DNA of 64,000 bases from Antonospora locustae (GCA_007674295.1 CM017453.1:1-64000), one strand, 5' to 3'; counted from the stretch's first letter, positions 25,278 to 35,732 are shown. The notes: generated by a model from the letters alone, not told the origin. Numbers and translations: made by a program.

Positions 25278-27326
25278 ATGTCTGAAAATCTAGAGAACGG
25301 CGAGGGAGCAAGCCTAACCAGCATTAGCATAAGAGCCATTGACACGTCCAAGGAGGACGACGAGTCAAGCCCGGAGTACTCACCCAATGGTCGGTACCGC
25401 AAATTAAACATTCTGCTTGGGTCCGGGACGTTCAAAAATGTGTACAAGGCAATAGATGAAGAGGAGGGAAAGGAGGTTGCTTGGAACTCGTTGCACATAA
25501 AGGACTATGAAACAGCACAAGAAGAAAGAGTAACTTATCTAGAAGAAATACAGCTTCTCAAGTCGATCTCCCACCCAAACATAATAGAACTCTACGACTT
25601 TTGGTTCACAGACAACAACTTTGTATTCATTACCGAGCTAATGACAAGCGGCACGCTACGTGACTACATAAGAAACGTCAAGGACATGAACATAAAGATC
25701 ATAAGAAAGTGGTCGAAGCAAATTCTCGAGGGAATCTTCTATTTGCACAATCTAAATCCAATGATAATACACCGAGACATAAAGTGCGAAAACATTTTTG
25801 TTAATGGAGCAACTGGCATCGTTAAGATAGGAGACTTGGGTATTGCTAAGAAGAAGGACATAAAAAGATACACAATGGTGGGTACACCTGAATTCATGGC
25901 AAAAGAGATCTTTGAGGGTGACGGGTACTCAGAGAAAGTTGACGTGTATGCATTTGGCATGTGCTTACTGGAGATGGCTACGGGAAAAAGCCCATATTCA
26001 GAGCTGAAAAGCACCGCACAGGTGTTCAGAAATGTCATAAAGGGAATTCTGCCGGAGGGAATAAAGCACATAAAAGACGGATGTCTGAAGTCGTTAATTT
26101 TGAGTTGCATCAGTCCTGAGTCCTCAAGGCCATCAGTAAAAAAGTGTCTCGGCCACCATTTTTTTCAGCTGGAGGAATTATGCGATGGAAGATGCTTCAA
26201 AGACGATGACATTCCCTCTGTTGCGTTTAAGGACATTGATATCACAATGAAGTACGGCCCTTCCAACATCATTAGATGCCAGGTATACTTCAATGCTGAC
26301 TCAAGGTATGTTACATTCAAGTACAATGCTGATTTTGACACTCCAGAAACGGTGGCACAGGAGATGGCAGACCAAGGCCTTATAGAGCGCGAGAAAAAAA
26401 AAACTATAGCTGATTTGATTGGAAAGTCCTTAAAGAGTCTTAACGGCTCAGACAGCACGTGCCTAAACAGTATGGTGCCACTAACGAGCAATACAAGTGT
26501 AGATGACAAGACTAGCGTGAAGAGCGAAACTCAGTGTGATAGACAACAAGATGCAGAAAAATGTGTTGATGCAGTGCCAAACGACACTGTATCCACATGC
26601 ACAACCAATGTTCCTAGTAACGAGAATTTGAGTGCGCAGATTAAAAATCAGGTGTTTATACAAGAATCAAATACCAATTCCTGTCAAAACTGTGCCGGCT
26701 ACACACACAGCAGTACAGAAGCTTCAGATAGGCCGTCACCAGTAAAGGAAAGCGATGCTGCCCAGTGCAGCAAGGACCAGGCACGAATGGCAGACTCAAT
26801 AGACTTTCCCAAGACGAACTTTCCGGATACGATGCCCATTGAGGAGCTTGCACTGGAGACTGCATTTGTCACAAAACGCGACGAGGATACAGTGAAAGAG
26901 TGGATAGAGATTTTCAAGATAGCGGACATAGACACAGTTGGTGAGCTCAGAACACTTACAGAAGAAGATTGGAATGCACTGCCTCTTACTGTTTTTGGCG
27001 CAAGGGCAGTTAAAAACATGTTGTTTGGAAAGTGCTCACAGCCTCCGCTCGAAAAAGATTTGATGCCCAACAAGAACATCAAAGAGTACGGTGACGATGT
27101 GACCATACAAGAGCTGCTAGACAAAATTTTGACTTCAAAGAAGGAAGCAATCAGGTCCTGCGAAAACAAACTGAGAACACAAGATATAAGAACAGTAAGT
27201 GAGCTGCGGTCTCTCCACGAGGACGACTGGAACAAACTGGGGCTTAGTGTGCTGACCAACAGAGTCCTCAAAAACTCTATGAAAAGAAGGGGCAAGTCTC
27301 TTTACTCCGGTTCTGTCGTGCATTAA
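25278..27326 (+). CDS. WNK (with-no-lysine) protein kinase
   Basis: The 682-residue protein has a kinase domain at about 37-300. The Gly loop is LGSGTFKNVYKA, with the catalytic Lys moved into the loop as in WNKs. The usual beta-3 Lys is replaced (EVAWNSLHI), HRD is in IIHRDIKCENIF, and DFG is DLG. The APE motif is altered (GTPEFMAKEIF). A WNK autoinhibitory/PF2-like domain follows (about 328-390, YVTFKYNADFDTPETVAQEM). The tail holds two related 60-residue modules near 520-580 and 610-670, each with TVxELRxLxEDDWNxL. WNKs sense chloride and osmotic stress and regulate ion transport through SPAK/OSR1-type kinases. Start chosen at MSENLENGEG, preceded by GAGGGGCTCT. Confidence 0.9.
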   Translation: MSENLENGEGASLTSISIRAIDTSKEDDESSPEYSPNGRYRKLNILLGSGTFKNVYKAIDEEEGKEVAWNSLHIKDYETAQEERVTYLEEIQLLKSISHPNIIELYDFWFTDNNFVFITELMTSGTLRDYIRNVKDMNIKIIRKWSKQILEGIFYLHNLNPMIIHRDIKCENIFVNGATGIVKIGDLGIAKKKDIKRYTMVGTPEFMAKEIFEGDGYSEKVDVYAFGMCLLEMATGKSPYSELKSTAQVFRNVIKGILPEGIKHIKDGCLKSLILSCISPESSRPSVKKCLGHHFFQLEELCDGRCFKDDDIPSVAFKDIDITMKYGPSNIIRCQVYFNADSRYVTFKYNADFDTPETVAQEMADQGLIEREKKKTIADLIGKSLKSLNGSDSTCLNSMVPLTSNTSVDDKTSVKSETQCDRQQDAEKCVDAVPNDTVSTCTTNVPSNENLSAQIKNQVFIQESNTNSCQNCAGYTHSSTEASDRPSPVKESDAAQCSKDQARMADSIDFPKTNFPDTMPIEELALETAFVTKRDEDTVKEWIEIFKIADIDTVGELRTLTEEDWNALPLTVFGARAVKNMLFGKCSQPPLEKDLMPNKNIKEYGDDVTIQELLDKILTSKKEAIRSCENKLRTQDIRTVSELRSLHEDDWNKLGLSVLTNRVLKNSMKRRGKSLYSGSVVH

Positions 27327-27448
27327 GTAAATGTGATTCAAATAGTGGCACTCTCTTCTAGCCTCAACGTTCATTACACACTCTCATCATTGCAATTTGT
27401 ATAAAAACAAACCTTTATAAGTGTTTTGACAACAAATCCTTGGAGAAC

Positions 27449-27952
27449 ATGATAGAGAATGAGACTTACTGCACAAAGACAGCAGAAAAAATTACCTACG
27501 ACATTGTATTTGAAGCAGTCAGCGAGAATAACATGGAATGCGCAAAAGAACTACAAAAGTTGCTTTTTCCTGTGCACTATCCAGATGGGTTTTACAATGA
27601 CCTGCTCTGCGATCCTACAAAGATGTCATATGTATTTCGCCATGCAGACAGCGTCATCGGTATATGTTCTGTAAATATCGAAGTTGAGCATTCCAGATGT
27701 TATCTAATGACCTTTGGAGTAGTGCCTGAGTACAGAAGAAGAAAGATAGGCACACAATGCCTTCTGCTTCTTGAGACCTTTCTGATGAACAAATACGGAA
27801 TAAAGAGGATGTATTTGCATGTTTTGAGCAGCAACATTGGAGCTAAGCTTTTCTACATGAGGCTGGGTTACTGCTTCTTAAGAGTTGAGAACGACTACTA
27901 TCGAAATTTGCCTGTCAAATCTGCACTTTTCTTTGTTAAAAACATAAAGTAA
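27449..27952 (+). CDS. NAA50: N-alpha-acetyltransferase NAA50-like
   Basis: The 167-residue GNAT-fold protein has KLLFPVHYPDGFYNDLL near the N-terminus, the substrate-binding FPVxY segment of NAA50. The acetyl-CoA loop is VVPEYRRRKIGTQCL (R/QxxGxG/A type), and MYLHVLSSNIGAKLFYMRLGY follows. It should acetylate Met-starting N-termini co-translationally, in the NatA-associated or free form. Start is the first ATG (MIENETY); no CCC motif. It lies 122 bp after the WNK gene on the same strand. Confidence 0.85.
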   Translation: MIENETYCTKTAEKITYDIVFEAVSENNMECAKELQKLLFPVHYPDGFYNDLLCDPTKMSYVFRHADSVIGICSVNIEVEHSRCYLMTFGVVPEYRRRKIGTQCLLLLETFLMNKYGIKRMYLHVLSSNIGAKLFYMRLGYCFLRVENDYYRNLPVKSALFFVKNIK

Positions 27953-28187
27953 TTTCAAGGATGTTTATGTACTATGCTTAATCATATAGATATAATACAG
28001 GTAGTAGCGTCTGTAGCCATCATGATTGTTAAGTGCAGAAACAATGTTGTAACATGCATATGGACGTGGTGGTAATCTAAATGTGCTTCTTTCATTGGAA
28101 TTTAACACTTATCAAAACAAAATTCAAGATGCTTATGCCTTGTGTACATAAAACACGTTTGCAGAAAGCTGTGTCAGGGGCTGTTCA

Positions 28188-29837
28188 TCATGTGCAATTG
28201 TTCTTGGAAAAGCGGGCCATCTCCACCGCCATGTTTGTAGACGGGCTGTAGCTCAGTATCTTTTCTGCGTTTTCAATGCTTCTCTGAATTTTACTTGCTA
28301 TTGTCTTTCCTAGTTGCACACCAAACTGATCAAACGAGTTTATTCCCCAATATAATCCTTGCACAAATACCTTGTGCTCGTAGTGCGCTATAAGCGCTCC
28401 AAGAACTTCAGGGTTTAGTCTTGAGTAGCAGATGGTTATGGACGGCTTATCTCCTGGAAAATTCTTGTGCACGTCATCAGACGGACATCCAACCATCAGG
28501 GCCTCGCTTTGTGCGAGACAGTTTGCTACAACCATTGTGTGGTGTGAATGGCCGTTCGTCTTAAACTCCTCGTCGGGAACCAAAGGGACCAGAAACTCCG
28601 CAAGAACCTTGTGTGTGCCCTGGTGCAGCAGCTGGAAAAAGGAGTGCTGGGAATTTGTCCCAACACCACCCCAGACGATCATTCCTGTTCGTTTGGCAGT
28701 GCTGCCGTCTCTAGTCCCAGATTTTCCGTTGCTTTCCATATCAAGCTGCTGAATGTGCAGATAGAAACTCCTCATGTAGAAGTCATAGGCAACAATGCAT
28801 TTGGACGAGTATTCCTTGTTGTTGTAGTACAACTCGATAATCGCATGTATTGCGGCTGTGCTTTCGAGGGGGTTTGACAGAAAGTGCTTATCCATAATGG
28901 AGGCTCCCGATAAAAGCCTCAAAAAGTGGTCAAATCCCACATACAACGCAATTGAAAGGCCTGCAGCGCTCCACAATGAATATCTTCCACCAACAAAGTC
29001 CCACATAGAAAAAACATTCTTGATACCAAAATTCAGGGCTTCCTTCGTGTTTGAGCTTATCGCTACAAAATGCAGACTGCTTACTTCTTCATGAGGGGCT
29101 CCCATTTTTTCAGCCATAATCTCCAGGGCCATTCTTGCATTAGCAATAGTCTCCTGTGTAGTAAATGTCTTACTTACCACGATGAACATTGTTTTTTCCA
29201 GATCAACTTTTGATAGGACATTCTTCATTTCTGACGGATCAATGTTGGAAACAAAAAACACGCTTGTTCCAGGGATCTTATAGCATGCTAATGCCTCGCA
29301 TACCATTCTTGGCCCAAGATCACTGCCTCCTATGCCTATATTAACAACCGTGTTAATTTTCTTGCCTGTGGCGCCTTTGATACCGCCACTATGAAACCTC
29401 TCACACAGCTCCTTGATTTTCACAAGTTCTGCATGCACTAGCTGCTTTTCCTCATCAAACGAAGTCTTGAGAACACCCTTGCTGATGCTTTTTATGACGT
29501 CTTCGTGACGAAGTACAGTGTGAAGCACGCTTCGTTTTTCAGTGAAATTTATCTTTTCTCCACTGAACATTTTTTCTGTTTCGGCAACAAGTCCTCGTTT
29601 TTCAAGGTCACTACGAATGCAAGAAAGCTCTGCCTCATTTATATGCGTCTTTGAGAAGTCAAAGTTTATAAACTCATCAGTAATGCTAACTTTCTTAGAT
29701 AGAGCCTTTGTTCTGTTTTTATCTGCAGGTATTTTTGCGTGCCTGCTTGTGCGCTCATCTGGAGAGCTACCGGATGTCCTCGAATCTCCATCCTTATTTT
29801 TTATATTCTGCTCTGTATCTTGCTTTGGCGGTCTCAT
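28188..29837 (-). CDS. PGI1: Glucose-6-phosphate isomerase
   Basis: The 549-residue protein is full length. Signatures include IGIGGSDLGPRMV, VVSKTFTTQETIANA, WDFVGGRYSLWSAAGLSIAL and the C-terminal GINSFDQFGVQLGK. It interconverts glucose-6-phosphate and fructose-6-phosphate in the cytosol at the head of glycolysis. The first 50 residues (RPPKQDTEQNIKNKDGDSRT and onward) are a charged extension not typical of the family. The gene stands alone on the minus strand between NAA50 and the BIR gene. Confidence 0.97.
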   Translation of the reverse strand: MRPPKQDTEQNIKNKDGDSRTSGSSPDERTSRHAKIPADKNRTKALSKKVSITDEFINFDFSKTHINEAELSCIRSDLEKRGLVAETEKMFSGEKINFTEKRSVLHTVLRHEDVIKSISKGVLKTSFDEEKQLVHAELVKIKELCERFHSGGIKGATGKKINTVVNIGIGGSDLGPRMVCEALACYKIPGTSVFFVSNIDPSEMKNVLSKVDLEKTMFIVVSKTFTTQETIANARMALEIMAEKMGAPHEEVSSLHFVAISSNTKEALNFGIKNVFSMWDFVGGRYSLWSAAGLSIALYVGFDHFLRLLSGASIMDKHFLSNPLESTAAIHAIIELYYNNKEYSSKCIVAYDFYMRSFYLHIQQLDMESNGKSGTRDGSTAKRTGMIVWGGVGTNSQHSFFQLLHQGTHKVLAEFLVPLVPDEEFKTNGHSHHTMVVANCLAQSEALMVGCPSDDVHKNFPGDKPSITICYSRLNPEVLGALIAHYEHKVFVQGLYWGINSFDQFGVQLGKTIASKIQRSIENAEKILSYSPSTNMAVEMARFSKNNCT

Positions 29838-30003
29838 GTCCTCTGCATAAGCAATTTATTTATATACTAAAAGGAGGTGCTGCACAAATCACATTTCTAC
29901 TCGCACCTATGTCGTAAAAAACAAGGTCACAGGTCAGCAAGCATGCTGCGTGCTGCCATGAAATTTCTCTTGTAGTCTTGTCATAAGTGAGACGCTGCCC
30001 TTA

Positions 30004-30765
30004 ATGGAGTCATACCAAAATCGCTTGGCTACATTCAAAAACTGGGGAAAGCATCTTGAACCAGGAAAGTTTGAGCTTTTTGCAATCACAGGGTTCTTCT
30101 GTACATCAAGTAGTCAGGAAGACAACACAACTTGCGTATTCTGTTCAAAGAGCCTGGAAGGCTGGGAGGCTACAGACATACCTGTCGAAGAGCACTATTC
30201 ACATAGTGCAAAATGTCCTTTGTTCAACTTAAACAACTACATGTCTCGAAGAAAAACTTTTGAAGCCAACTGTGTTGGAGAAAGCTGCGACCATGCTCTG
30301 CTGTCAAAAAACGGGTTTTTCTCCTTCCAGCTAAAGAACTCCTCTCCAGGAGATACATTCTGCTTCAGATGCGGATTCAACATTGACATCTACTTGTGCA
30401 CAGATGCAGTGCAGAGGGCAGAGGAACATCACAATGTGTGTTCTAAAAGACATCTAAAGAACCTTTCTTTTGACTCAGAGAATCTACACGAAATATTCTA
30501 CATCGACTTATTAAAAGGAAAGTACAATGAAAACATAAAGACATACATAGATGCTGAAAGTTGCTACACGGACACTCCTCTTGAAAACAGTTTGATAGAT
30601 AAGTTAAGAGAGGGAATGGACGGAAACCAACTTGTGAACATGGAAGATGCTCTTTTATATAATCTCCAAAAGGCCTCTAGGAGCCTTGAAAAATATATAA
30701 ATAATGATATAAAAAGAGCCCTAAGGAATTTTGAGGCTATTGTCAAAAAATACAAGCCTGGATAA
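30004..30765 (+). CDS. BIR-domain protein (survivin/BIR1-like)
   Basis: The 253-residue protein begins with a BIR domain: RLATFKNW, then GFFCTSS, then CVFCSKSLEGWEATD and EEHYSHSAKCPLF, giving the CxxC...H...C zinc site. A second, degenerate BIR follows (KNGFFSF, DTFCFRCGFNI, EEHHNVC). The C-terminal 80 residues are helical. A BIR followed by a helix is the plan of survivin/BIR1 in the chromosomal passenger complex, so a mitotic role with Aurora kinase is likely; microsporidia are not known to have caspases. TGCCCTTA precedes the ATG. Confidence 0.8.
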   Translation: MESYQNRLATFKNWGKHLEPGKFELFAITGFFCTSSSQEDNTTCVFCSKSLEGWEATDIPVEEHYSHSAKCPLFNLNNYMSRRKTFEANCVGESCDHALLSKNGFFSFQLKNSSPGDTFCFRCGFNIDIYLCTDAVQRAEEHHNVCSKRHLKNLSFDSENLHEIFYIDLLKGKYNENIKTYIDAESCYTDTPLENSLIDKLREGMDGNQLVNMEDALLYNLQKASRSLEKYINNDIKRALRNFEAIVKKYKPG

Positions 30766-30833
30766 ATGATTGTCTTATATACAAACGAAGAATGTAGATA
30801 CTTTGCATGCAGTGCCTTCTTTGTTACTCATGC

Positions 30834-31825
30834 TTAAGCTTGCTCTTTCGGGGCGTCTTGGCTGGAATTAGACTGTCTTTCAGTTAAAAGCAGATCCTGG
30901 ATTTGCATCAAGCAAACACCACATTCGCCTCCAAGAAGCAAAAACTTGTTGTCCATGCAAAAATCAAATACAATTCCAACCGTAGTATCAAAAAATACAA
31001 CACCGCTCTCCATTCTAAATATGCCAATCTTGCTATCAAAGGTGCTGAAAATTGCACCGTTCTCTGTAATATGTATTTTGGACACGCCTCCTACGTCTTC
31101 ATAAAATTGTATTTTTCGCATGCAAAAACCCGTGCTTGTGCTAACTATCAGTAGATAGTTAAAATGCCCACCAACAAGAAAGCTGCTGTGAAAGCATACA
31201 ATGGCTTCTGCGTTGTCATCAAGATCCACTTTCTTCAACAGTTTGTTTCCTAGAAAAATACTTAACTTTCGAGCATCTGTCTGTGCACACAAAAGACCAT
31301 TGACACTTACACACATTGGACCACCGCTATTAATCCATATATTGTATATGGGTGACTCGTTCTTGCAGCACGAAATTTGTATAAGCCTTTCAGATATTGT
31401 GTATAACGTACTTTTCTCTAATGCAACATGTGTCACTCCGGACGGGTGTTGGCAGAGCGTGGTATGTAACACAAGGTCCAAATTAAACAAGTACACAACA
31501 TCAGTGGCTGTATACAACATATTTTCTTTTATGTCTATAAAGGAAATGTCCTGTTCCAGCTCTATTTTGCATTTTTCAGAAAAGTCCCTATTGTATTTGT
31601 ATATGCAGCCATCGAGAGTTGCAACGATGATGCCATCGCTTACAAATCGACAAAAATCACAGAATCAGAATATTGATCCCTGTAGAAAATAATATCACCC
31701 GTTTCTACTGATAGTACTGCCCACGAATCATTCTTTCCACCATATATGATTAATCCATCTCCGGAATGAAGATCCACCGTGTATATTTCGCTCATTTCAC
31801 AAAACGCTACTCCGTCTTCCGCCAT
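30834..31825 (-). CDS. Beta-propeller (WD40-like) protein with one frameshift
   Basis: Two frames form one protein of about 330 residues. The first (31825 to about 31650) starts MAEDGVAFCEMSEIYTVDLH and reads GDGLIIYGG and WAVLSVETGDIIFYRDQYSD. A one-base shift near 31645-31660 leads to SDGIIVATLDGCIYKYNRDF, which continues without a break to 30834. Repeated short strands separated by polar turns suggest a WD40-like propeller, but canonical GH and WD dipeptides are largely absent and I cannot name the family. GGTCCCTCGC precedes the ATG at 31825. No GT-AG intron explains the shift, so it is either a sequencing error or a disabled gene. Confidence 0.5.
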
Positions 31826-32240
31826 GCGAGGGACCGAAAAAATATAGAAAGACGATGCATGTGAAGGAAGTCACTTGATGTTGTGCTTCAGTCTATAATG
31901 CGGAGAACGGATAAATAATGACATATGTGAACATTTATCAGCATGCCTTGTGAAAATAATACATTCAAGTAAAGTTTGCGATTAAAAACAGGTTAATAAA
32001 GTCAAAACAATGGAGCGTTGGTGAGAATGTGCCAGAAAATTGCTCCTGATACATAAATTGAAATTGAAATAGACATCGTAGTCCATTTTTAAGTCATATG
32101 TATGTAGTCTGCATCTCGATTTGTTAGGATTTTCTATCTCATGCCTAGTCTTCACGAGAATCATATGGCCATGCAAAAGGCTGTACTTCTCCCTATTCAT
32201 AGCTTTTTTTATATTTGTATCAAAGTAGAAAAACGCAAGC
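31826..32240. other. Intergenic, with one weak short reading frame
   Basis: Between the propeller gene and the RhoGAP gene. A 72-codon minus-strand frame at 31982-32200 (MNREKYSLLHGHMILVKTRH...) starts with ATG but shows no domain or start motif; it might be a small gene. Otherwise nothing seen. Confidence 0.35.
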
Positions 32241-33092
32241 CTAGCTTTTAATCTCGGTTACATCAATCAGGTTCTTAAAGTTGACAATGAGGTAGCCAGC
32301 GTAGTCTGCTAAATCCGTCAGATCTCGAAAAGAAATGTTTTTTTCGTTGTTTAAGAAAAGGTTAGGCATGATGACTGTACCATAGCCCTTCAGATCGAGA
32401 TTTCCCACGTAATTTAATCCACCGCTTGTCGTTATATCATGCACAATTTCAAAAAATTTTGTAAATGCTTCCAAAATGCTTCTGTTTTCTCGTGGCATCT
32501 TCAGCAGAACGTACTTGGAAAGAATGTATTTCTCTTCATTATTCTCCACAGTAGTTATTTTTAGAACTGAGTTGAGAAACTTGGTTGGAAAAATTGTGCA
32601 CGGAAAGTTACAGAGCACGTACTTGAAGTTTCCACTCAGGACGATGGGGTCGTACCGGCTTAGCTTGCTCAAAATGGTCTCCAACGAATCGCCTTTCTCC
32701 ACTGCTTTCATCAATATTCTCTGAGAGTCTCTCGAATCCACAACGCAGGATGGTTTTCTAAAAAGTCCTATGTCCTTGCAGTTCTTCTTCAATATTACCT
32801 CCATGAGTGCCACAAACTCTATGGGAACTAGTATCTTTCCCTTTCCAAACTTAAACCTGCATTCTACAAGGTTCTGCTTGATGTAGCACTGGCTGCGGTA
32901 TCTTGCACAGAATAAGGAAAGACAGCTATCCTCAAGCTCACATTTTCTAGTGAAAAATCCAAAATGTTTGCATATCACACTTTTGTTTTTTTTATAATAT
33001 ATTCCGGCAATACCTTGAATCTCTTCTTCTGTGTAGTCATTCATACTACTTACATTATCCTTAAGTAACTTTTTTATTTGCTCTTCGTTCAT
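32241..33092 (-). CDS. RhoGAP-domain protein
   Basis: The 283-residue product has an N-terminal Cys-rich stretch and a divergent RhoGAP domain from about residue 90. IGLFRKPSCVVDSRDSQRIL holds the position of the catalytic Arg (FRxxG in the family; here FRKPS). A LYLRELP-like segment appears as YVLCNFPCTIFPTKFL, followed by LLKMPRENRSILEAF and VIMPNLFLN. It should stimulate GTP hydrolysis by a Rho/Cdc42-type GTPase. Start chosen at MNEEQIKKLL; an upstream ATG at 33155 would add a hydrophobic stretch but lies in A+T-rich sequence. Confidence 0.75.
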   Translation of the reverse strand: MNEEQIKKLLKDNVSSMNDYTEEEIQGIAGIYYKKNKSVICKHFGFFTRKCELEDSCLSLFCARYRSQCYIKQNLVECRFKFGKGKILVPIEFVALMEVILKKNCKDIGLFRKPSCVVDSRDSQRILMKAVEKGDSLETILSKLSRYDPIVLSGNFKYVLCNFPCTIFPTKFLNSVLKITTVENNEEKYILSKYVLLKMPRENRSILEAFTKFFEIVHDITTSGGLNYVGNLDLKGYGTVIMPNLFLNNEKNISFRDLTDLADYAGYLIVNFKNLIDVTEIKS

Positions 33093-33598
33093 TGTTTCTG
33101 CAAAATAAATGTTTAAATAAATAAATAAGCTATGTATAACCTTTCTTTTGAGCATCAAGTAAGTACATATTGCACATCTACATTTTAATAATACATGTGA
33201 CTTTCAAAAACACAAACGAAGGTTTTCTCATATATCTGATTGAGTAGATACTAGCATCGCACATATGAGACTTTGAGTGAAAACAAAACTAACATTTTTG
33301 TAATCTCTTTTAATGTCCAGATGACAACGAGATATGCATTTTAGTGCATGTGGGTATCTGGTACTGTTTAAGTCGAATTTGATTGGAAAGGCAGCATGCT
33401 ACAAGCACTTTAACTTTTTACAGGTGTTACTGTCTTGAACAATATTGCACGTTAAACGTTGCCTGATCAGTCGTTGCGAGCTTTTATAAATCATAGATAA
33501 GCAAAACTCTCTATTTGTATCGTACCACAATAGCTCCCTTTATTAATCATCAGGAGTGCACACAGCTGATACATTTGCAAGCCCTGTGTTTTGTTTTT
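33093..33598. other. About 500-bp divergent intergenic region
   Basis: Contains the start region of the RhoGAP gene and a short A/T-rich (TAAA) run near 33,110-33,130. No gene or RNA recognised. Confidence 0.45.
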
Positions 33599-34126
33599 AT
33601 GGGAAACACATGCCTCTCCCACAATTCTATGTCAAGTAACGCGTTTATAGAAAAAACAGAAGGTTGTCTATCCAAAGACGTTAACAAGCAGGCAAGTAAA
33701 ACATTAAGCAACGTTGATGACAGAAATACAGACAACGTAAGATTAAGCAAGATGATTCTAATGTGCCTAAATTACAGAATCAGAAAGGCTGTGGAATTCC
33801 ACACAGCAAGAACCCTGTCAAGTATCAGAGAAATCATATCCAAGTACAATTGGATACTAAGCCGTCTTTTGCAAAGCGGAGAAATCACCATAGATACAAG
33901 CTTCCTGGAGCTTGTTAAAATACTGGAAAATTCTCCGATTATGAAGAGAATGCTGTGCTGCGGACACTTGTTAGCAAAACATGTCTTTGAAGAGTTTCTG
34001 AACAGAAAATGCACAGAAAGAGCCAAGAGATACAAGCACAATGAAAATGGCAGCATTAACGTTAAGTATTTTACACAAGACATAAAAGAACACCAGGATG
34101 ACGAAAAAGAAGAAGGTGAGATCTAG
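33599..34126 (+). CDS. Hypothetical helical protein
   Basis: The first ATG in frame gives a 175-residue product starting MGNTCLSHNSMSS. The middle is helical (KMILMCLNYRIRKAVEFHTA, IISKYNWILSRLL) and the C-terminus is charged (EHQDDEKEEGEI). I do not recognise a domain; a distant GINS or similar small helical complex subunit was considered but not supported. The MGNTC start recalls N-myristoylated proteins but does not fit the usual pattern exactly. Function unknown. Confidence 0.55.
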   Translation: MGNTCLSHNSMSSNAFIEKTEGCLSKDVNKQASKTLSNVDDRNTDNVRLSKMILMCLNYRIRKAVEFHTARTLSSIREIISKYNWILSRLLQSGEITIDTSFLELVKILENSPIMKRMLCCGHLLAKHVFEEFLNRKCTERAKRYKHNENGSINVKYFTQDIKEHQDDEKEEGEI

Positions 34127-34354
34127 ATTGTTATTTATACAGATGATAAGATGTGAAGATAATGTCGCTCTGTCCAGCACATGGAAAATGATGGGCAGCT
34201 GTCTAACAACTTTTTGTTTTTGTGGTCTTGTACAAACAATTGTCGTGCATTTGGCAATCCGCTGCAGGTTGAGTAACCTAGAAATAAAATACAGCAATCT
34301 ACTAGTGCACTAAAAATGGTTTGTTTTCCGACATAATAGCAGCCGCATACTGAC

Positions 34355-35560
34355 TTATTGTGGAGAACTAGCTGTGTTTTTTACACAAAGTTCATGAAAA
34401 ATTCGGCCAGCATATGCTGGTATCACAAAAACCAGAATTAGATATACTATGTTGAACGCAATCGACATACAATAGCCGAGTCTTCGTAGATCAAAACACA
34501 GATTTGAAATAAGCACAAGAACGTTACTCCAAAGAAAAATGAACATCATGTTCTCAGAGCTGAAGTTCTGAAGAAAAGATGTTTGCATTCCCAAAACACT
34601 TGCTATGTGACACAAAAAGAGCTGGACCGTGTGAATTAGCATTATCCACAGAACATATGATACATTTCCGAGTCTTCGGCTTACTTCAATTTTTTCTGAC
34701 GTAAAAGAATAGCCATAAATAAATAAAATGCTATAAAAGAATATTCTAGCAGCTTTGAGAAGGTCATTCTCTTTTGTAAACATCACGCGTCCAATTTCGT
34801 TTGAAAACAGAAAGATAGCAAGAGATGGAATGACACCTACAATACCCTCTTTGTTTAAATCTAGGATGTTGTCTCGTCTTGATTTGAACACATATTCCTC
34901 TAGGCCATATTTCAGCAAAACTTGGTGCACACATGTGAAAAAAAGTGCTGTATAAAAATTATATCCTGTGTCTACGGCTGCAAACAACACATATGTGATT
35001 GCAAGTACAAAGTAGAAGTTCAGGTCTTTGCCATATTCTGTGATTTCCACTGCATAGTCAAAGTATCTTATTGTAGCCAATCTGATCGTTCCAAGAAGAA
35101 TGTTGATCGCCACGTTTCTAAGCAGTTTCCTTCGAGTCAGGTGCACAGATGCCATTCCATTGTGGTACAGGAAGGAGCCTATTCCCACATCCATGAGGGA
35201 GATTCCATAATGCTTCGTCTTCAGAAATTTGTATGGAAAAAATGAGAAGTCACATGCAAATATGGATACTGTGACCATAAGTATAAGATGTCCCCTCACT
35301 AGAAAAAGCCCGGAGTGCGACTTTCTTTGCACTGACTCTTTTATTCTGATCGAAAACCTCTTGAACCCGTTTGCAAACAATATCGCGATAAAAAACAAGT
35401 GCATCGGTATGGATTTTTCTGGGTGTATAATGCAGATAAACGTAGGTAAAATCCAGAAAATGGCGTCAGTAACAACGTCTTTGCGCGCAATTGAGTTGTA
35501 TGCTGCTAGTGTTGTGTGCATTAAGCTTATTAAGAAGAACAATTCTGCTTCTGGCGACAT
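34355..35560 (-). CDS. GWT1: GPI-anchor inositol acyltransferase GWT1
   Basis: This 401-residue polytopic protein has about 11-12 hydrophobic segments. It contains the PIG-W/GWT1 signature RGHLILMVTVSIFACDFSFF, then FLKTKHYGISLMDVGIGSF. Later family blocks include RRLGNVSYVLWIMLIHTVQL. The enzyme acylates the inositol of GlcN-PI in the ER during GPI-anchor synthesis, so GPI-anchored surface or spore-wall proteins are expected. Length is below the roughly 490 of yeast. ACCCCTC lies 15-20 bp before the ATG. It is divergent from the pseudouridine synthase gene. Confidence 0.9.
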   Translation of the reverse strand: MSPEAELFFLISLMHTTLAAYNSIARKDVVTDAIFWILPTFICIIHPEKSIPMHLFFIAILFANGFKRFSIRIKESVQRKSHSGLFLVRGHLILMVTVSIFACDFSFFPYKFLKTKHYGISLMDVGIGSFLYHNGMASVHLTRRKLLRNVAINILLGTIRLATIRYFDYAVEITEYGKDLNFYFVLAITYVLFAAVDTGYNFYTALFFTCVHQVLLKYGLEEYVFKSRRDNILDLNKEGIVGVIPSLAIFLFSNEIGRVMFTKENDLLKAARIFFYSILFIYGYSFTSEKIEVSRRLGNVSYVLWIMLIHTVQLFLCHIASVLGMQTSFLQNFSSENMMFIFLWSNVLVLISNLCFDLRRLGYCMSIAFNIVYLILVFVIPAYAGRIFHELCVKNTASSPQ

Positions 35561-35732
35561 GGAGATGATTGTTGAGGGGTATATTTAAGGTTCATGAGCT
35601 ATACGAGATATGTGACTCCGCAGTGAGCTCTAACTTTTCTTTTATGCATACATTGCTCTCTGTGCAGGTTGAGCACGCACGACTGTGCCGCTGTTATTGC
35701 TAGCTGCCAGCTAGAGAGACCCCTTATCAAAT

